DNA of 64,000 bases, taken from Lycocorax pyrrhopterus obiensis (Eukaryota; Chordata; Aves; Passeriformes; Paradisaeidae). The stretch is taken from contig JACSVZ010000004.1 in the NCBI GenBank assembly GCA_014706295.1, forward strand, positions 3,476,138 to 3,540,137. Direction: 5' to 3'. Shown one piece after another: positions 12,571-26,439 of this stretch; position 1 is the stretch's first letter, and every line of letters starts with the position of its first letter. A program made the position numbers and the translations under genes. The notes below the pieces were generated by a model. It saw nothing but the letters and a program-made list of their open reading frames with translations. It searched no databases and was not told where the DNA came from.

Positions 12571-12836
12571 ATCACAGAATCACAGAATCCATAAGGTTGA
12601 AAAAGACCTCTGGGGTCATCAAGTCCAACCTGTGACCCAACATCACGGTGTCAGTCAGGCCATGGCACTGAGTGCCACCTCCAGTCTTTCCTGAAACACC
12701 TCCAGGGACAGTGACTCCACCACCTCCCTGGGCAGCCCATTCCAATGTCTAATCATCCTTTCAGTGAAGAAGTTCCTCCCAATGTCCAGCCTAAACTTCT
12801 CCTGGCACAGCCTAGGAATGTGTCCTCTTGTCCTAA
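12571..12836 (-). mobile_element. CR1 LINE 3' end
   Basis: On the plus strand the element begins with the inverted CR1 tail ATCACAGAATCACAGAATCC. It continues through AAGACCTCTGGGGTCATCAAG, a TCCAACCTG block, CACCACCTCCCTGGGCAGCC and GTGAAGAAGTTCCTCCCAA, and fades near the GTGTCCTCTTGTCCTA motif at about 12820-12836. This is the typical CR1 3' order in reverse, about 265 bases, truncated at the element's 5' end. The subfamily cannot be assigned by eye. An (AAT)n-like stretch at 12562-12572 abuts the tail. Confidence 0.92.
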
Positions 12837-15800
12837 ATGGGATTTGTTCTTTGGAAACGACTTTGAAAAGATATTCACTCTAGATTAATTATTGCTATGT
12901 TTTTTTTCCTTTTATGACTTTCTTTAAAGGAGATAATTGTTTTCTGATAAGAGCAGATATTTTTTACATTTTGTGTTTATTTAAAAGCTGCTGCCCTGAT
13001 TGTAAGGGTATTTTGTGTCACTGTTAGGCTCGTCAAATGTCTCAATTGCTTGCAGTCACTTCTGTATGTATATGCATCAGGGGCAGTTGCATAAATTAAT
13101 TAAGCCAAATAGTTAAAATTTAATTCCATACAATTCATAGGATGTACAATCTGTGCTTGTGCTGAAGAACTTTCTGAAGTAAAGCCTAGTGATTTTCTGT
13201 AGTGATGGCTATTGACTGTAAACTTAGAAAAGGAGCAGTAGAGCCATCTAACCTGGAGGATCCTCTCATGTTTGCATTTTGGTCTTATACTGCGAGGTGT
13301 TTGGTGTTGCACAAGAAGCTGATACTCACTTTCTGTGCACAGTGCATCAGTCTTTACCCCTTTAGTTGATGCAAGTGATGATATGCAATCCTGATGTAAC
13401 GATTCCGTGGGAAATACCTTTTTACTCGTCTACATTTATTTGGTTGCTCTTGAGTCTTCAGTACTCGGGGAAAACAATCAGGTAGAGAAAAGAAGAATTC
13501 CAGAACTGGAAAGCACTCGAAACTGAGCTGCTCAGTTAATTACCCACTAAGGTCTAGACTCTGAAATCCTTTGACAGTACAACATCCTTTTCCCACTGAA
13601 TTCGTGTTCACCAAAGCCCATCTCAGCATCACACGAGAAAATTCTCCTTCTAGGGATGTCGGACATTTCGTATAACCACAAGATCAGCGCAGAACTACTC
13701 AATTCCCTGTTTGTGTCAGGAGATTAAAACACTTGGTGAAACCAAAATGATTTCTCGTTGCATCTTGCAGAATAACTACTTCCTTTCCTTTTTCTCCTTA
13801 TGCACTTCGATTTCCCTGTTTATTTTTTTAATCTGTTTGGCAATAGGCTTTCTGTTGGTATTCCATGGCAATCTATCATTTCACTGCCCGGTTGAGCATT
13901 CCTGACTCATGCTTGTTTTCATGCTGTAGAGGAATCGATGACTTCCTCATCTGAATTTTTTTTAACAAAATTTCCACCCTTTCTAGTTGTGGGGTAGATT
14001 TTATGGAGTTTGTGTCCCTAGAAAAGATCTCTGGCCCTTTGTAGGCTGTGGTAGCCATGGTATTGCTCTGTGCTCGCTGTGTTACCAGCCAGCTTGCCTA
14101 AAATTTAATCTGCCACCTATCACAGCTTCCCCGTGGATATTTTGTGTGTGTGTATATTTAAGAGAATTTCCAGACTTTAGGCAGAACCTTTCACCAGGAG
14201 AGGGAAAAGCAGCTCTGCTGAAGTGTCCCATGGACATGATGAAGTACACTTACCGGTTCATCCAGCAAATGGAATTTTTATGTCAGACTCAGCCCTTGTC
14301 ACTTCTGCCCAGGGGTGGATTAATGGCCGAGCTGATGGGGCCACGGCCCCGTTCCCCAAAACACTACGGAACCCTGGCTTCTCCTGTCATCACAGAGACC
14401 TCCATCGTGGCTGGCAGCCAAAGGGTGACGTGAAGATGCATTGCTGGGGAAGAGCTCAAGGAGTTCCCTGTGAGTCTTAGAGGGGGCTCATTAAATGCAG
14501 CATCTTCGGAGATGGTGCAGTTGCTCCCACACCTGGCCCCAGTCACATTTCCCAACCCATATCTTGGGAAAGTCTTGCCCCTTCTCGTAAACATTTGGGA
14601 GCCTTTGCTGCTTTATGGAGCAAGGTACAGAATAAAAGAAAAATCTCAATTTTGCTCCTGACTTTCTGCATTAAACCAAAGGAAACATTGGTTTCCCTTT
14701 GGAAACATTAACTAGTTCATCAGTTTCTCTCATCCTGAATGGTTTTGCTGGAAGTTCCCTGCTCTCCCTGGTTTCTTCATCAAATTCAATGTCTTGTTGT
14801 AGAGCTCCCCACTTCTTGCTTCTCTATCTTGCATTCACTCAAAATTTGCCACTTCCACCTTTATTTTTTTCTTAACACTCCTTCAGTTTGGCCTGGGCTA
14901 ATAAGAATGTCTTGAGTTGCCTCACCTAGTGGTCCAGTTGAATTTTTCTGTATTACCAAACAGACTTAACTGAACTGCTTTCAAACATTGAGGGCTAATT
15001 AGTGACTTTTCTGTTTCTCCGAAAAGACATAAAAATTTCATTCCAAACTTGCCAGAAAATAAACAAAAATTTGTACTAGATATTTTAAATAAAAAGGGAA
15101 AATGAAAAGTTGACTGCAGCTTACAGCACTTGTCTCAGACTTGTTGAAGGGAACTGAATACACATGAATGACCTCCTCCATAAACATGTCTCTTCCTTAC
15201 TCCATGAATGTTTAATTATGGGTGAAAAAGGGACATCCCCAGCAACAGAAATTTATGGCAACCCTGCCTAAAGCTTGATGGGTTGAGATAGTTTTGCAAG
15301 GATGGGGGAGACGCTGGGATCAAAACCCTCTTCTGGCAAAGTAATGGAAGGGTTTGAATGTGTGGTTTGGTCCTGGGTGAATAGCTTAAATCCCCAGGCT
15401 GTTTCATTTAGGGAGAGAAGCCAACATTGATCCCTTCTGTGGACATGTCCCATTTGGGGCTTGAAGGCTGTAGGAAACATGCTATGCTCCATGAAACTGT
15501 TGTAATTTTACTTTTAAATCCCTTTGTGCAAATCTGCAAAGAAGTAGCAAATAAACAAGGAATTCATGGGGAGAAAATCTGTCTTTACTTGGTTTCATAT
15601 GAAATGTTACTTGGACCTTGGATTATAGAAAGGTTAAGCATCATCACTCTACTCATTGAACTATGGAATAAACCAGCAGCAGTGGTGTGAAAAATCCAAC
15701 CCTCTAGGTTGTTTGATTTTTGTTACAAGTGTCTGCAGCAAAATGGTTTGGTTTTTTTTTTCAGGTCTAATGGCATTTTCAAGCTAAATAAATTTATGTG

Positions 15801-18800
15801 TGTTTGGTTTTGCAAGAAACAAACCCTTAAATCTAGGTCAGGTTGAGAGAGAATTTTTCCTTTCTTTTCCCCTCCAAATTTTCATTTTTCAGGAGTATAA
15901 TGATGAGTCTCTTATTCTCTTAAAACTTTGCCCTCAAAATTCTACTTACTTATCCTTGTAAAACGCTTCATGATAATTATTTGTGAAAGCTGCAATATCA
16001 AAATATGTTTTATTGTGATGCACTTACTTCAGGATAGTGTGTTCCATGTTCTGCCAGTCCTTATGCTCTTCTGCAGGTGCCTGTAAGTACTCAGGAAATG
16101 TAGAAACTCAAGCCAGTCTTTTCAATTTAGTATTGTAAAAAACAGTTTTAGCTTTGTTACATTTCCTTTTTATAATTCATTTTATTGTGCAGAATTCTGG
16201 GAGGGGTGAAATGATGGGTGGGTAAAGGAGACGGGAAAAACAGAGGAAGAGTGGCCTTGTTTGGACCCACTGCTCCAAGATGAAATCAGAAATGAAGGTT
16301 CATGGCCCATAATATTTTCAGGTGCTTTTATAAAGGGCTCTTTTTTTCCCCTACTCTTTTAATTTTTAAAACATAAGCTCTTTTTTTATGGTGGAGTAGG
16401 AAGCTCTGTCTTCTCACACAGCCCCTGCACGGTGTCAATAGGCACCACACAAATGACAAAAGCCTGTTTTTTTCTAAGTTTGGTCAACCTGAATGTTAGG
16501 GGTAGTTTTAGGACAGTGAAAGCAGCTCCTTTGGGAAGCCCACACAGTCGTTGCCCTGTTGCTATGACTGCCCAGGGCTACTGACCAGCGTCCGCTCTAA
16601 GAGCACTGCAGCTGTCTGAGGTACGTCCAAACGGGGTAACACGTAGCCAAAATCCAGTATCAGTACCTGCCTAACCAGTGAGAAGGGGGAGGGCAGGGGT
16701 AACAAACCCCAAACACAACACCACACTGATGCCTTCATGTCTTGAAGCCTGTCTAGAGGATTAATAGTCCTTATGATCAGCTGCTGGTGGTGGTCTCTGA
16801 GGTCTGACCTGCCATGGTTGTGTCCTGGGACAGGACAGTGGGGGACGAGAAGTCCTACAGACACCTCTACCACACTGCCTGGAGACTCTTGTCTTCAACC
16901 TGATGTTCTTTGAGACCATTTTTCCCCCTTTCAGAGTAGTGACATTCCTTATTAACCATCATTTTTTTCCAAGTGAGATACACAACAGATGGTTACACTG
17001 GTGAGATATGTGTGTTTTTCTCACAAGAAAAAAAAAAGGCCAACTTTGCAGCTCTGTTTTGCATTAACCACAGAGGTGTAAAATGCTGCCAAATTTGAGA
17101 GCATTTTTATTTATCTCTGGCTTGGCTTCATATGATTGCAAATGACTAGGCAAGGTGTGGAGAGTGAAAAGTCAGGCCCAGACTCACGAGGGAAAGGGGA
17201 ACTGGCTGAAAGATCTCTTGGATTGAAATTCACTCTAGAGGGGAAAAATAAGAGGAGGAAAAATGTTCCTTCTCTCTTCCTCTTGCTGCCCTCTTTCTCC
17301 TTCTGCACTTTTCATTCTGCTAGAGCACTATTTATAAGTACTTTTACAGTCTGACTACTGAACCCTTTCTTCATCTAGGCATCCATCCATGCCATCCAGG
17401 GAACTACCTGCTTCTTTTTTGCCTGACAGAGATTATTTGGCAGGGATACTGCTAGCCCTCCTTGCCCTGCCAGAGATCTCATATCTGGTGCTGTTTGCTA
17501 TTTTTATGACTCCTGCTTATTTTGCTGCAAACGTTCGTATCATGGGCATCATGACCCCAATACACTGGGTACTGCCTGGAACAACAACAAAAGATGATTC
17601 CTGCCCTGAATATCTTTCATTCAGCCGGCCTGTTTCCCAACCTGTGTTAGCAGAGGAAAAATGGGACAAAAGAAAACTCCGCTGCAGGGGCCTTGAGGTT
17701 TTCACATGTTGACATTTTTCGGGTTGGCAGCCTGCCTCGCTTTGCCATGCGGCTCTTCAAGAGGTGGCATTTCAATACCATGCATCCAAGAAGGATGGGG
17801 AAGGCGGGCAGCAGAGCTGATGGCCCACCCTGGGTTGAGTCCTCAGCCAGGAGAACCTCTGGAGACACAGGCACAGCTACTGCTGATTATTTCTTTTATT
17901 CTTTCCCTCCCGCTTGGTCATTATGCTTCAGCTTTGAAACTGAGCTTTGTTTCAGCCTGGTAGCCCGTGGCAGTGGACTGGAGAGAGGAGACTTTTACTG
18001 AGCTACCAAAGGCATTGTGTGCACGGGAAGAAAATGTGTGAAGAATTGAAATTATATGGTTGTACTGGGAGTTTGTTGTGGTGGTAACACTGGCTCGCAT
18101 CTTCTGGTAGCTAACGGAGCATGGTGGGATGATCTGAAGATTAAATGAGTTTGATATGCTGGGACATGACATTTAAAAAGAATGGTGAAATTATATTTCT
18201 TATTTTCCTTTGTGCAGAGAGAATGCATCTTGGCTTTCAGTACAAAGTGTGTGATTGTGGGGTACTTCCAGTCTGGTTCTTGCCTTCAAAATAGAAGGCA
18301 CACTGTCCGTTCCTCCCTCTTTCCCTTTTGTCTTACTGCTGCAGACAGTACCCAAAGCACGTGGTGGAGTCCCAGGTCCGGATCCTCAGTTTCCCCTGGC
18401 CAGTGCCCACGGGCAGCACTACCAGGGGCTTCCACTGTAGAGCTGCTGCCTGTGACGCTCTTGGAGACAAATTGCAGCAGGGTGTACAAAGGCAGAAAAG
18501 GAATATTTCAGAGATGCAACTCCCAGCAAGAGGAAAGATGGTTTAACTAAGCTTTGGTGATATTGGAATTCAGGAAAAATGGTTTTATTGGGAAAGTGGG
18601 AAGAATAAGGGGAAGCTGAAGTCTGAGTGCAGAAATATCCATTTTCAACATATCTGGAATCCTAGGAAGGGCAAAATGGGTCATTTATCCCATGGAAGTG
18701 ATTGTGAGCAGGTTGATATCTGGGTTTTTGCTAGCCAAGCTAGTTGGTTAGAATTGTTTAAATGTCATCAGCCACATAAGCTATACATTATTTCTTTTCC

Positions 18801-21374
18801 TGCCCCCTAACCGGCTGTCCGGTAAGTGCTTTCGATGTGCACTGTGTGAGCTGAAGTGGCACATGAATAATGCCATAGGTGACACCTCCAATCTCTCTGT
18901 TCAGGAAGGTGCATGTCGATGAAACCACATCACAGGAACCTGCATGCTGGTAGGAAGCACAAAACGAGTGTTACCATCGCTGGGACAAAGTGATAAAAAG
19001 AAAAATAATGTGAGAGGAATTATTCCTAGAAATGTCTTTTTCAGTAGTCATCCATTCCTAATAACCCCTGTGATTTTTGAGAGAGTCATTCTGAGCCCTC
19101 ACTCCTTCCATTGAACATGGAAGTAATTATGGGTGTAGATATCCTTAATTTGCCTTAGTGTAAATTAAAGCTGGATGCCAGTTTAATTTATGTGCTTTCC
19201 CTAAATGCCTTTACAGATTTTTTTTTAAGATCAAAAACAAAGCATCCACCACATATGATAAGAATGTTGCTGGTTTGGGCTGATTGCACTCTTTTTTTGT
19301 GTATAATGAAGAGCTTACTACTTGTGAGCAGGGAAAGGATTTAATGAATCACAAAAGTACATAATTTATTTTAGAACGTATTCCACACATATTTCAGAGC
19401 AAATTCCATGGAAAATGTATGTGAGTCGTATTTCTATGAATCAGACTCTCAGAATATTTCCTTAGAAACAGCTTGTCCTACATTTTTATAAAGGAGCTGC
19501 AGCATTTATAGTGCACCATTGAATTAACATTTTGTGGTTAAAAATGCAGCCCAAGAAATTAAAATGATATTTGAAACATAAATCCTGCGTGCTAACAACT
19601 ATCGTTATAAAAGCCAGCCAGAATCAACAGACATAGCTTGTTTTCTGCAAGGCTCTTTCTGGAGGCCAGTTCTCAAAAAACATCTGTGCAAATGCAGGGG
19701 AAGAAAAAAATAAAAAGAGCCTCAACAGGAATAGAAGCCATCAGTGGTTAGGTGTGTTATAAATACATTATTACTTCATTGTAATGGTATACAGGCTTTG
19801 GCGAGACTGGGGGTAACCTCACTGGCTGTCGGACCTCAGGTTACTCCCAGGGAAGGAGCCTGCGGGATGGGATTCCCTCCTGGCACACGTTGGTGGGGAG
19901 TGAGCAGACCCAGATAATGCAGAGGGACTCCGTGGTGACTGTACATGTAGGAGCTGTTGGGTTGGATTTGTATCAGACCTGGCAACGAGGGGGTTTGAGA
20001 GCTTTTGTTATCCTGCCTCCAAACTAAATGTGTGGAAATCCTTCATTACTTACTCAGAGGTTCTCACTGATGTCTTGACTGCCTCAAGCTCAACTTGGTT
20101 AGGTGCTTTTATGAGTCCATCTTTGCGAAGCAAAATCCTGTTCTCACTGCTGGATGGTGACTAACGATTTTAGGGACTCAGCTTCAGGCAAAATCTTTGC
20201 TAAAATGCCAGGGCATCTGTCCTCTTTAAAATCAACACATGTATAGTCTTGGACACCCTAAATACTAGCTGCTGCAGAAATTGCTGGTCTCTTCTTTCTT
20301 TTTAGTCTTATTAAAATACATTTTTGAGTCATAAGAAGAAGCTCAATGTCCTCCTAGAAAACTTTTGAGAAGAGGTGAGAAAATTTTGCAACCACAGAAA
20401 ACAGAACAAACTGCAACAATATAAAGCTTTATTGGAATGTAGTCTAGATTTATCTTGTGTTACTGCTTAGCAGACAACTATAGACACATTTGTGTGACTG
20501 TATACAACTACAGACTTGTACACGCCCTCTGGTTTTCAGTCAAAACTGGCAAGGCTATTAATGGTTTAATATATCAAGACTATGTCTACAAGCATGGAGT
20601 TAATTTACTATTTGAGGATTTTACTACGTTTCGGTGATGCTCTTTTGACTGTTGCCTGGGATTATGGGAACTAGACAGGGAGAAAGGTGACGCTGCAAAG
20701 AGAGATGGGGGATTTGAGTTAATAAGGTGCTAGTTAGTTGGAGCTATCAGGCTGCTTGGTAGGGCAGCACCCATGGGGAGGGAACTGCTGAAGTTCCTGT
20801 CCTCCTCTATCGCTCCTGCTGCTCTTCTTGATGGCTGCAGCCCCAGATGGCTTCTTCAAAGCCAGGCAAGTAATCTGAAGGGCAAATGTCCCAAAACTAA
20901 AGGAAAGAAATGATCAAATAGTAGGTGCTTTTGTTGCTTTGCCTTCAATTGCTGTCATCACAGCTGGGTCCCTGTGCCTGCCACATCTTCTGTGGCATTC
21001 AGAAACACTCTGCGCTAGCTGCACGACACTTCCACTGGAACCAATCCGAAAGAACCAAGGCACTTCGAAAGCCTCAGGAACATCACCCAGTTAAAAGCAA
21101 TTATCTTCCTTAAGGCCTTTCCTATCTTAGCTCCTTAAACATTTAAGGCTACAGGGTCTAAATCCAAACTGCATACAGCATCTTTTGGGACATGAGGCCG
21201 GCCAAATTCAGGTACTTCATACCTCTGCAGCCACTTGAGGTTCCTGCTCCACCTCAACTGTTTAACTCAGACCTTTGGAGATGAGCCTGTTTTAGCAAGG
21301 GATATTATAAGAATAGACTCTACTTAGAAAATAAGCAACTGGAAATTGTTCAAAAAACTTCAGAGGTTTTTTTT
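12837..21374. other. Noncoding DNA, no gene seen
   Basis: About 8.5 kb in which I recognise no gene or repeat family. Open frames up to 148 codons (13987-14433 plus), 107 codons (17389-17712 plus) and 122 codons (18182-18550 plus) lack domains and overlap frames on the other strand. Acceptor-like pyrimidine tracts followed by CAG occur (for example before 18345), but no paired donor with a convincing exon was found. GC-richer islands at 16540-16880 and 19800-19990 could be decayed repeats, but I cannot place them in a family. Confidence 0.5.
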
Positions 21375-21402
21375 GTTGGTTGGTTGGTTGGTTGGTTGGT
21401 TT
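21375..21402. repeat. (GGTT)n simple repeat
   Basis: About six and a half uninterrupted units of GGTT, flanked by T runs on both sides (21367-21374 and 21408-21415). The tract is a short tetranucleotide microsatellite likely to vary in length. Confidence 0.95.
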
Positions 21403-24393
21403 TGTGGTTTTTTTTAATCAAATAAAATATCCTCTATTCATAAAGGAGACCCAAAGCTGATGTCATGACTGGTGCTGATCTGAGTTTAAATCTACACTTT
21501 CCCAACAGAGACCAGTAACCTCCACCCAAGTTGTCACCTAGTTCATTTAGGTAAAGAGTGGGAGAAATGTGCCCTTCTTACTGTGTACTCTTCCTCTTTA
21601 ATAGTGGAGGAAAGGAAACAGAATTTCTGCTGCTCTTTTCTCCCCATTCTCAGTGTTGCACATTCCATGAAATGAGTGAGATCCAAAGATGGTTTTGGTG
21701 ACCATGGCAGGGCAGTAGACTTGAGCTTGGTACAGCGGGGTCCACAAGCTGTGATGCTGAGCAAATCTTGTAAGCAGCATGGAACCATCTCAGGATCGTG
21801 GCTCCATCCCTGCAAACACTTTACATCACATTAAGCACATTGTACAAGCAATTGTTTGCCAGTTCAGAGGCTGTAACAATATGTCTTTATTCCAGAGATG
21901 GTTTTTTTCCACAGCTCCGTAAAGCTATTACAGTAGAATATGGAGGAAAAAAGGAAACACGGGGCATTTTCAAGATTGTATTGCCTTTTTTATGTGTCCC
22001 CCCCATTAAGAAGGTATTGCTATCAGTGCAGTCAATCTAATTTTGCTATCCACATCATGGCCAAATAAAAAAAGTAGGATTTTATATTAGCACTTTTTGG
22101 ATAGGATTATGCTGTCATAAACAGTCTCAGCAGGAGTTTCAGCCAGGGCTTGATGTGCAGTAATATGTTTGAAATGTCTACTTCTGGTTTCCTTACACGG
22201 GACATCGATCCCAGCTTTTGTGGATCTGACAGATCAGCTGATAACAACTACATGTTCCCTGCTTTATATTCTGCTTTTTAACTTGCTCATCACTAACTTT
22301 AAGCACAAGCCGGAAGGGTCAACAGCATCACTGGGATAGGGCAGGTAACATCTGTGAGCAATTATACATGGACTGAAAACCACCCCAGACACTGGTGCTT
22401 TACATGGAACTCAGTTAACTTTATTACTGAATGTAATGTAAATTTGAGTAATATTTTGCAAAAAATGCTATATTGAAAGGAAAAACCAAATTAATACCCT
22501 TCCTTGTTTTATTAATATCTAGAGTCTTTAACACTCGTAAAGGGAGGATTATTTTGTTTTCATGCTGACCACCTCTCCTTGCTGGTACCATGTCCTTTCC
22601 TTCCTCCTGCAAAAAGGAGGAGAATCAGTCACCCAGCTTTGCCTGCTTAGACACACGGGACTGTGCCACTCACCACAAAAGGCTTTGGGAACATCTGCAG
22701 GCATCTGGTAGATGTACCCACTCTGTCTGTCTGGTTGAATCTTTCACCCAACATTTCAGATCCATTATTTCAAAGCACCCTGTAAAAGATTTGCATAATT
22801 ACAAGGGAACTTCCAAAGGCACAGATGTCTACCTCTCTTGCCTCCTGCTGGCAGCAACATTAGCTGGCAAAGGGTTAAACTGAAGTCCCAAAGTCCTTTT
22901 AAAACCTCCTGCTTGATTTTGCAGTGTTCCCGTTGTAGTTTGGGGTGGAATAGTCCTCTGGATGTCTGCAGGAGCTTTGCTTTTAACGTCAGTTATAGCC
23001 TAAGAGCTGGGATTTTTTCCAAGGCGTTTCACACTTTCTTTTGAGGTTGGGGCCAAAGTTTAGATGTCTCAATACCCAGCATACAGACCCCCAACCCCTT
23101 CCCTGGAGCTGGCCTGCAGACCACTAATTCAATAGGAGACATGGCCTAAGTAATCCATGTTAATGATGTGCCTATTTAAACCATGTTGCCTGATAGGAGA
23201 TGTCTGGTATCTATTAACCCAAATACCAGTTACACTCAGAAGATGGGAAAAAGTCTACTTTTCAAGAACACACGCTGTAAAAGATGCACAGAAATGAATG
23301 TGTTGGTGTAATTTTCTCCACCTCTCTTTCCAAAGGGGGAAAACGGGAATGTGCTTGGCAAATCTTAGGCACTGGGCATTAAAGAGTGGCCGCTGTAAAC
23401 AAGGTAATAGAAGCTATGTCATCCCTCCCCATCGCCTCAATGTGCAGCCCTTTATTGATGTTTCCTGGGAAAAGAGGTCTCTTGTTCTTGGAGTGGAGAA
23501 AAGACTGGTTTTGAAAAAAACAAGGGGCCAGATCCCCAGGAAGGTGGAGAGTGGAGTAGTCCTATAAACCTCCCTGAAACGAGGTCAACCCATCTCAGCA
23601 GAAGCTGCATCCAGATATTTACAACATGGAGCCGGTGGGTGGGGAAGGTGGAAAAAGGGGTGTTACTGCTGAGTCTTTTTCATCGGTTTTGTTTACGTGG
23701 AAAGTTTGTTATGCCTTTTCCAGCTAAACTAATCAGACTTGGGGAGATGGCCTAGAGCACACACAAAGCTCCTGCAGCCAGCAGCAAGCCGTAATCAGTG
23801 GAAGGCTGCGTAGCGTTGTGGTCAGAGATCCAAATATTCCCTTTCCTTGGAATGCAGCTTCCCTCATTTCCTCCGAGAGCAATGTCTGCTCCTGTCCCCC
23901 TCCCGTCTCTTCTGGCACTGCTGAGATAAAGCACTTGGTGACTCCTGTAGAAGAGACCAAGGGGCCTGCCCTGCAGGGCTGAGGTCTATTATTTTTCTTA
24001 AAGAAGGGGGAATTTGAAAGTGACACAATGTTATTTCAAGTTTGGCTATATTTAAACTCTCAGCTTCTCCACAGATTGTTACCTGGTGTATGTCAGCAGG
24101 TTGCCATGAGCTTCAGAGTGGTGGTGTTGACACACACCTTCTGAGAAACTGAAGCTGATTTTATTGAAAATTCCCATTTTTGAATGACTTCAGGCATAAC
24201 ATTCCATGATAGGCATTCATTTGCTTGGTATGATGAAACTTCAGATATGTTAAAATAAGGCCGGATCCCGCAATAATAAAATTGGTCTGGGATCACTGGG
24301 AAGGAGAAAGAGGCTGATGACCGAGGGAGATGTTTTTTCAAGTAAGAGTTGTCTCAATAGCAATGAAAAGAGTTGAATTGAGCTCCCCCTTCC
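21403..24393. other. Noncoding DNA, no gene seen
   Basis: Mixed-composition unique DNA with open frames below 100 codons (for example 22590-22883 plus and 23733-24026 minus) that show no family features. No repeat family was recognised. Confidence 0.5.
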
Positions 24394-24407
24394 TTTTTTT
24401 TTTTTTT
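24394..24407. repeat. T14 homopolymer
   Basis: Fourteen consecutive T within a pyrimidine tract (about 24384-24414). There is no retroposon body on either side, so it is not read as a reverse-oriented poly(A) tail. Confidence 0.85.
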
Positions 24408-25105
24408 CCTTCCCATCACCAGGGGCATATTTCATGAAGTCCCCATTGAGGTTAGATACGCTGAGCCTATTTGCATACTTGGAAGAGGTCCCCTTTTAGA
24501 GGAGTACAGTGAATACCTCTTGCATTTCATATTTAAGTTCTAAATATAAATGCAGTCTAGAAGGAGTTTGTCTGTGAAACTATCCTAACTGCTTGCTTTC
24601 TCACTAGCTAGACTTCTTAATGGTGTGATTTTCTATGCTAGGGAAGCTCTGATTATAATATAGGCACAAATGTGCATGTTGTGCACCCTTGTTAATTGAA
24701 AGCCTGAATATTTAATGCGCTGAGGGCGCACATCTATTTACTGAGCGCACAAGGAAGGCTACGAACCCTGAGCACAAATATCCCATAGATATGCGGGCCA
24801 AGACCTGCATTTGCACTGTTTTGGGTAAAGACAAGAACTTCTGGACTACTAGGACAATTTGGCATATCGGCCTGGCGCAGAGCAGTGTGTGATTAAAAAA
24901 CAATTCCACAGTGTGGATCCATTTGAATACCAAGTTGTTTTATAAAGCCTTCACTGTGTGTTTTGAATGCACATTTGCTGTTATGAATAACAGGAATTGT
25001 TTGGCTTGGCCTGCCTTTGTGCCGATGCCAGCTGGCACAGAGCGAAGCTGTGACACATGACACTACAGCTGTGTCCACATGTTTCTGCCTTGCAGTATCC
25101 ACTTA

Positions 25106-25191
25106 TATAATTTACTTTTTTGATCCGCAGTCGAACTATTCAAGTGAGTATAATTTGCTTTTTTGATCCAGAGTCGAACTATTTAAGTGAA
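25106..25191 (+). repeat. 43-bp tandem duplication with doubled NKX2-type site
   Basis: Two adjacent 43-base units (25106-25148 and 25149-25191) match at 38 of 43 positions. Each carries TATAATTT, CTTTTTTGATC, AGTCGAACTATT and a final YAAGTGA. The motif TYAAGTG, the classic NKX2-class homeodomain site, is present as TCAAGTG at 25140-25146 and TTAAGTG at 25183-25189. A third copy lies on the minus strand at 25350-25356 (CACTTGA). There is no coding frame across both units and no known repeat family is involved. The regulatory reading is an inference from motif spacing. Confidence 0.85.
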
Positions 25192-25520
25192 CTCATCGAA
25201 TTACACATACCAGCCACTTCTGTGAGAATACTTACTTTGTCATTGTCAGAAAAGTATATTCATTATTAGTCATTTGTGGCAACACAGCAACTTTATTAAA
25301 CCCATTCCAGTAAAAAACTACATCCCTAATTGAACTTGAGTATTTATTCCACTTGATACACATAATTGTAAGACAATAGCTCCGTATTTAATTAAATGAG
25401 CCATTAAAAGAGTAACTAATGATGACCTTGCTGTAACTGATAGACCAGACCATGCTTATGTTTTCCTGTAAATCATTGTTCTTATTTGCCATCACGGTTG
25501 GATTTGCAATTGGGAAACAG
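25192..25520. promoter_or_regulatory. Candidate conserved noncoding element
   Basis: AT-rich unique DNA directly after the tandem duplication. It carries ATTA/TAAT cores (for example at 25263-25268 and 25327-25331), an inverted NKX2-type site (25350-25356) and a TTAATTAAAT stretch near 25388-25398, with no repeat signature. The texture resembles vertebrate developmental enhancers, but conservation cannot be seen in one sequence. Confidence 0.3.
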
Positions 25521-26320
25521 TAGCCTGCTACATCCAAGCTAGTAATTTTTGGTTGGTTATGTTTTCAGGCTGTTACAGGAATACTTCTTATGGGATACTG
25601 TATTTAAGATTGGCAAACTTGGAAAATAGAGCTGAAATTGAACTTAACCTAAAGGGAACAGAGTATGCTGAAACTCTTATTGAAGAAAACACACTAGCTC
25701 AATTCCAGTTATCCAAAACCAAGGCAGGAAATAGAAAAAAAAAATAAAAAAAAAGATGTACAAGTTTTTTCAGCTTGCTGGTAAAGCAGAAATAACATGG
25801 CGGTAATACAGGCAACATTTTCATGTAAGCCTATTTTATTTTATTTACCTCTTCAATCAGAGTGAAATAGGAGAGGGCATGGATTTAGCTTTTTCCCCTC
25901 CGAATTTAGGAAATAGTACCCAAACGTTTTATTCCCAGCGCACACTGAACTCTGCTGCAGTGTGTACAGCCTTGCCTTAATTCAGTGCAGCTTTGCAAAT
26001 GTCAGGTCTCGTACAGCCCAAAGTGGCTGCGCATTATCTGCCGTATGGTCCTGGTAGAGCAGCGCAGTTACAGAGCCAGGGTCACAAGTTCATGGCAGAA
26101 ATGATTCATGTAGCCTGGAGGAGGGAGCCTAAATTCAATGCCTGAGTCCTGAGAGGAGAGCAGGGGCCAATGCTGGTGGGTGCCCCCTTCCCAGGCTCTC
26201 CCTTGCTGGCTCTTGTAGAAGGGACAGAGAAGGTGTGGATGGGGCAGCACTGCATCTGGTGTCCTGTGTGCATCTGGTGACCTGCGCCGTGGCATAGACA
26301 CATAGATATACATATTTCAC

Positions 26321-26368
26321 ATTTTTTATATATATAAATATATTAAAAAAATATTTATACACACACAC
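26321..26368. repeat. AT-rich low-complexity tract with (AC)n end
   Basis: A run of A/T with TATATATA, an imperfect hairpin (ATAAATAT and ATATTTAT flanking an A-rich loop, about 26333-26357) and a terminal ACACACACAC. It is a simple-sequence tract with no coding content. Confidence 0.85.
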
Positions 26369-26439
26369 CTATAAATGCATGGGAAAAGCTGACCTGAGTT
26401 TGAACACAGTGCACTGCAGTGAGAGCTGAGACATGCATG

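Noticed and set aside
13987..14433. 148-codon open frame on the plus strand
   Set aside because: No domain or membrane pattern; frames overlap on both strands. Not supported as a gene or exon.
16540..16880. Decayed LTR of an endogenous retrovirus
   Set aside because: No TG...CA ends, polyadenylation signal arrangement, primer-binding site or paired LTR could be identified.
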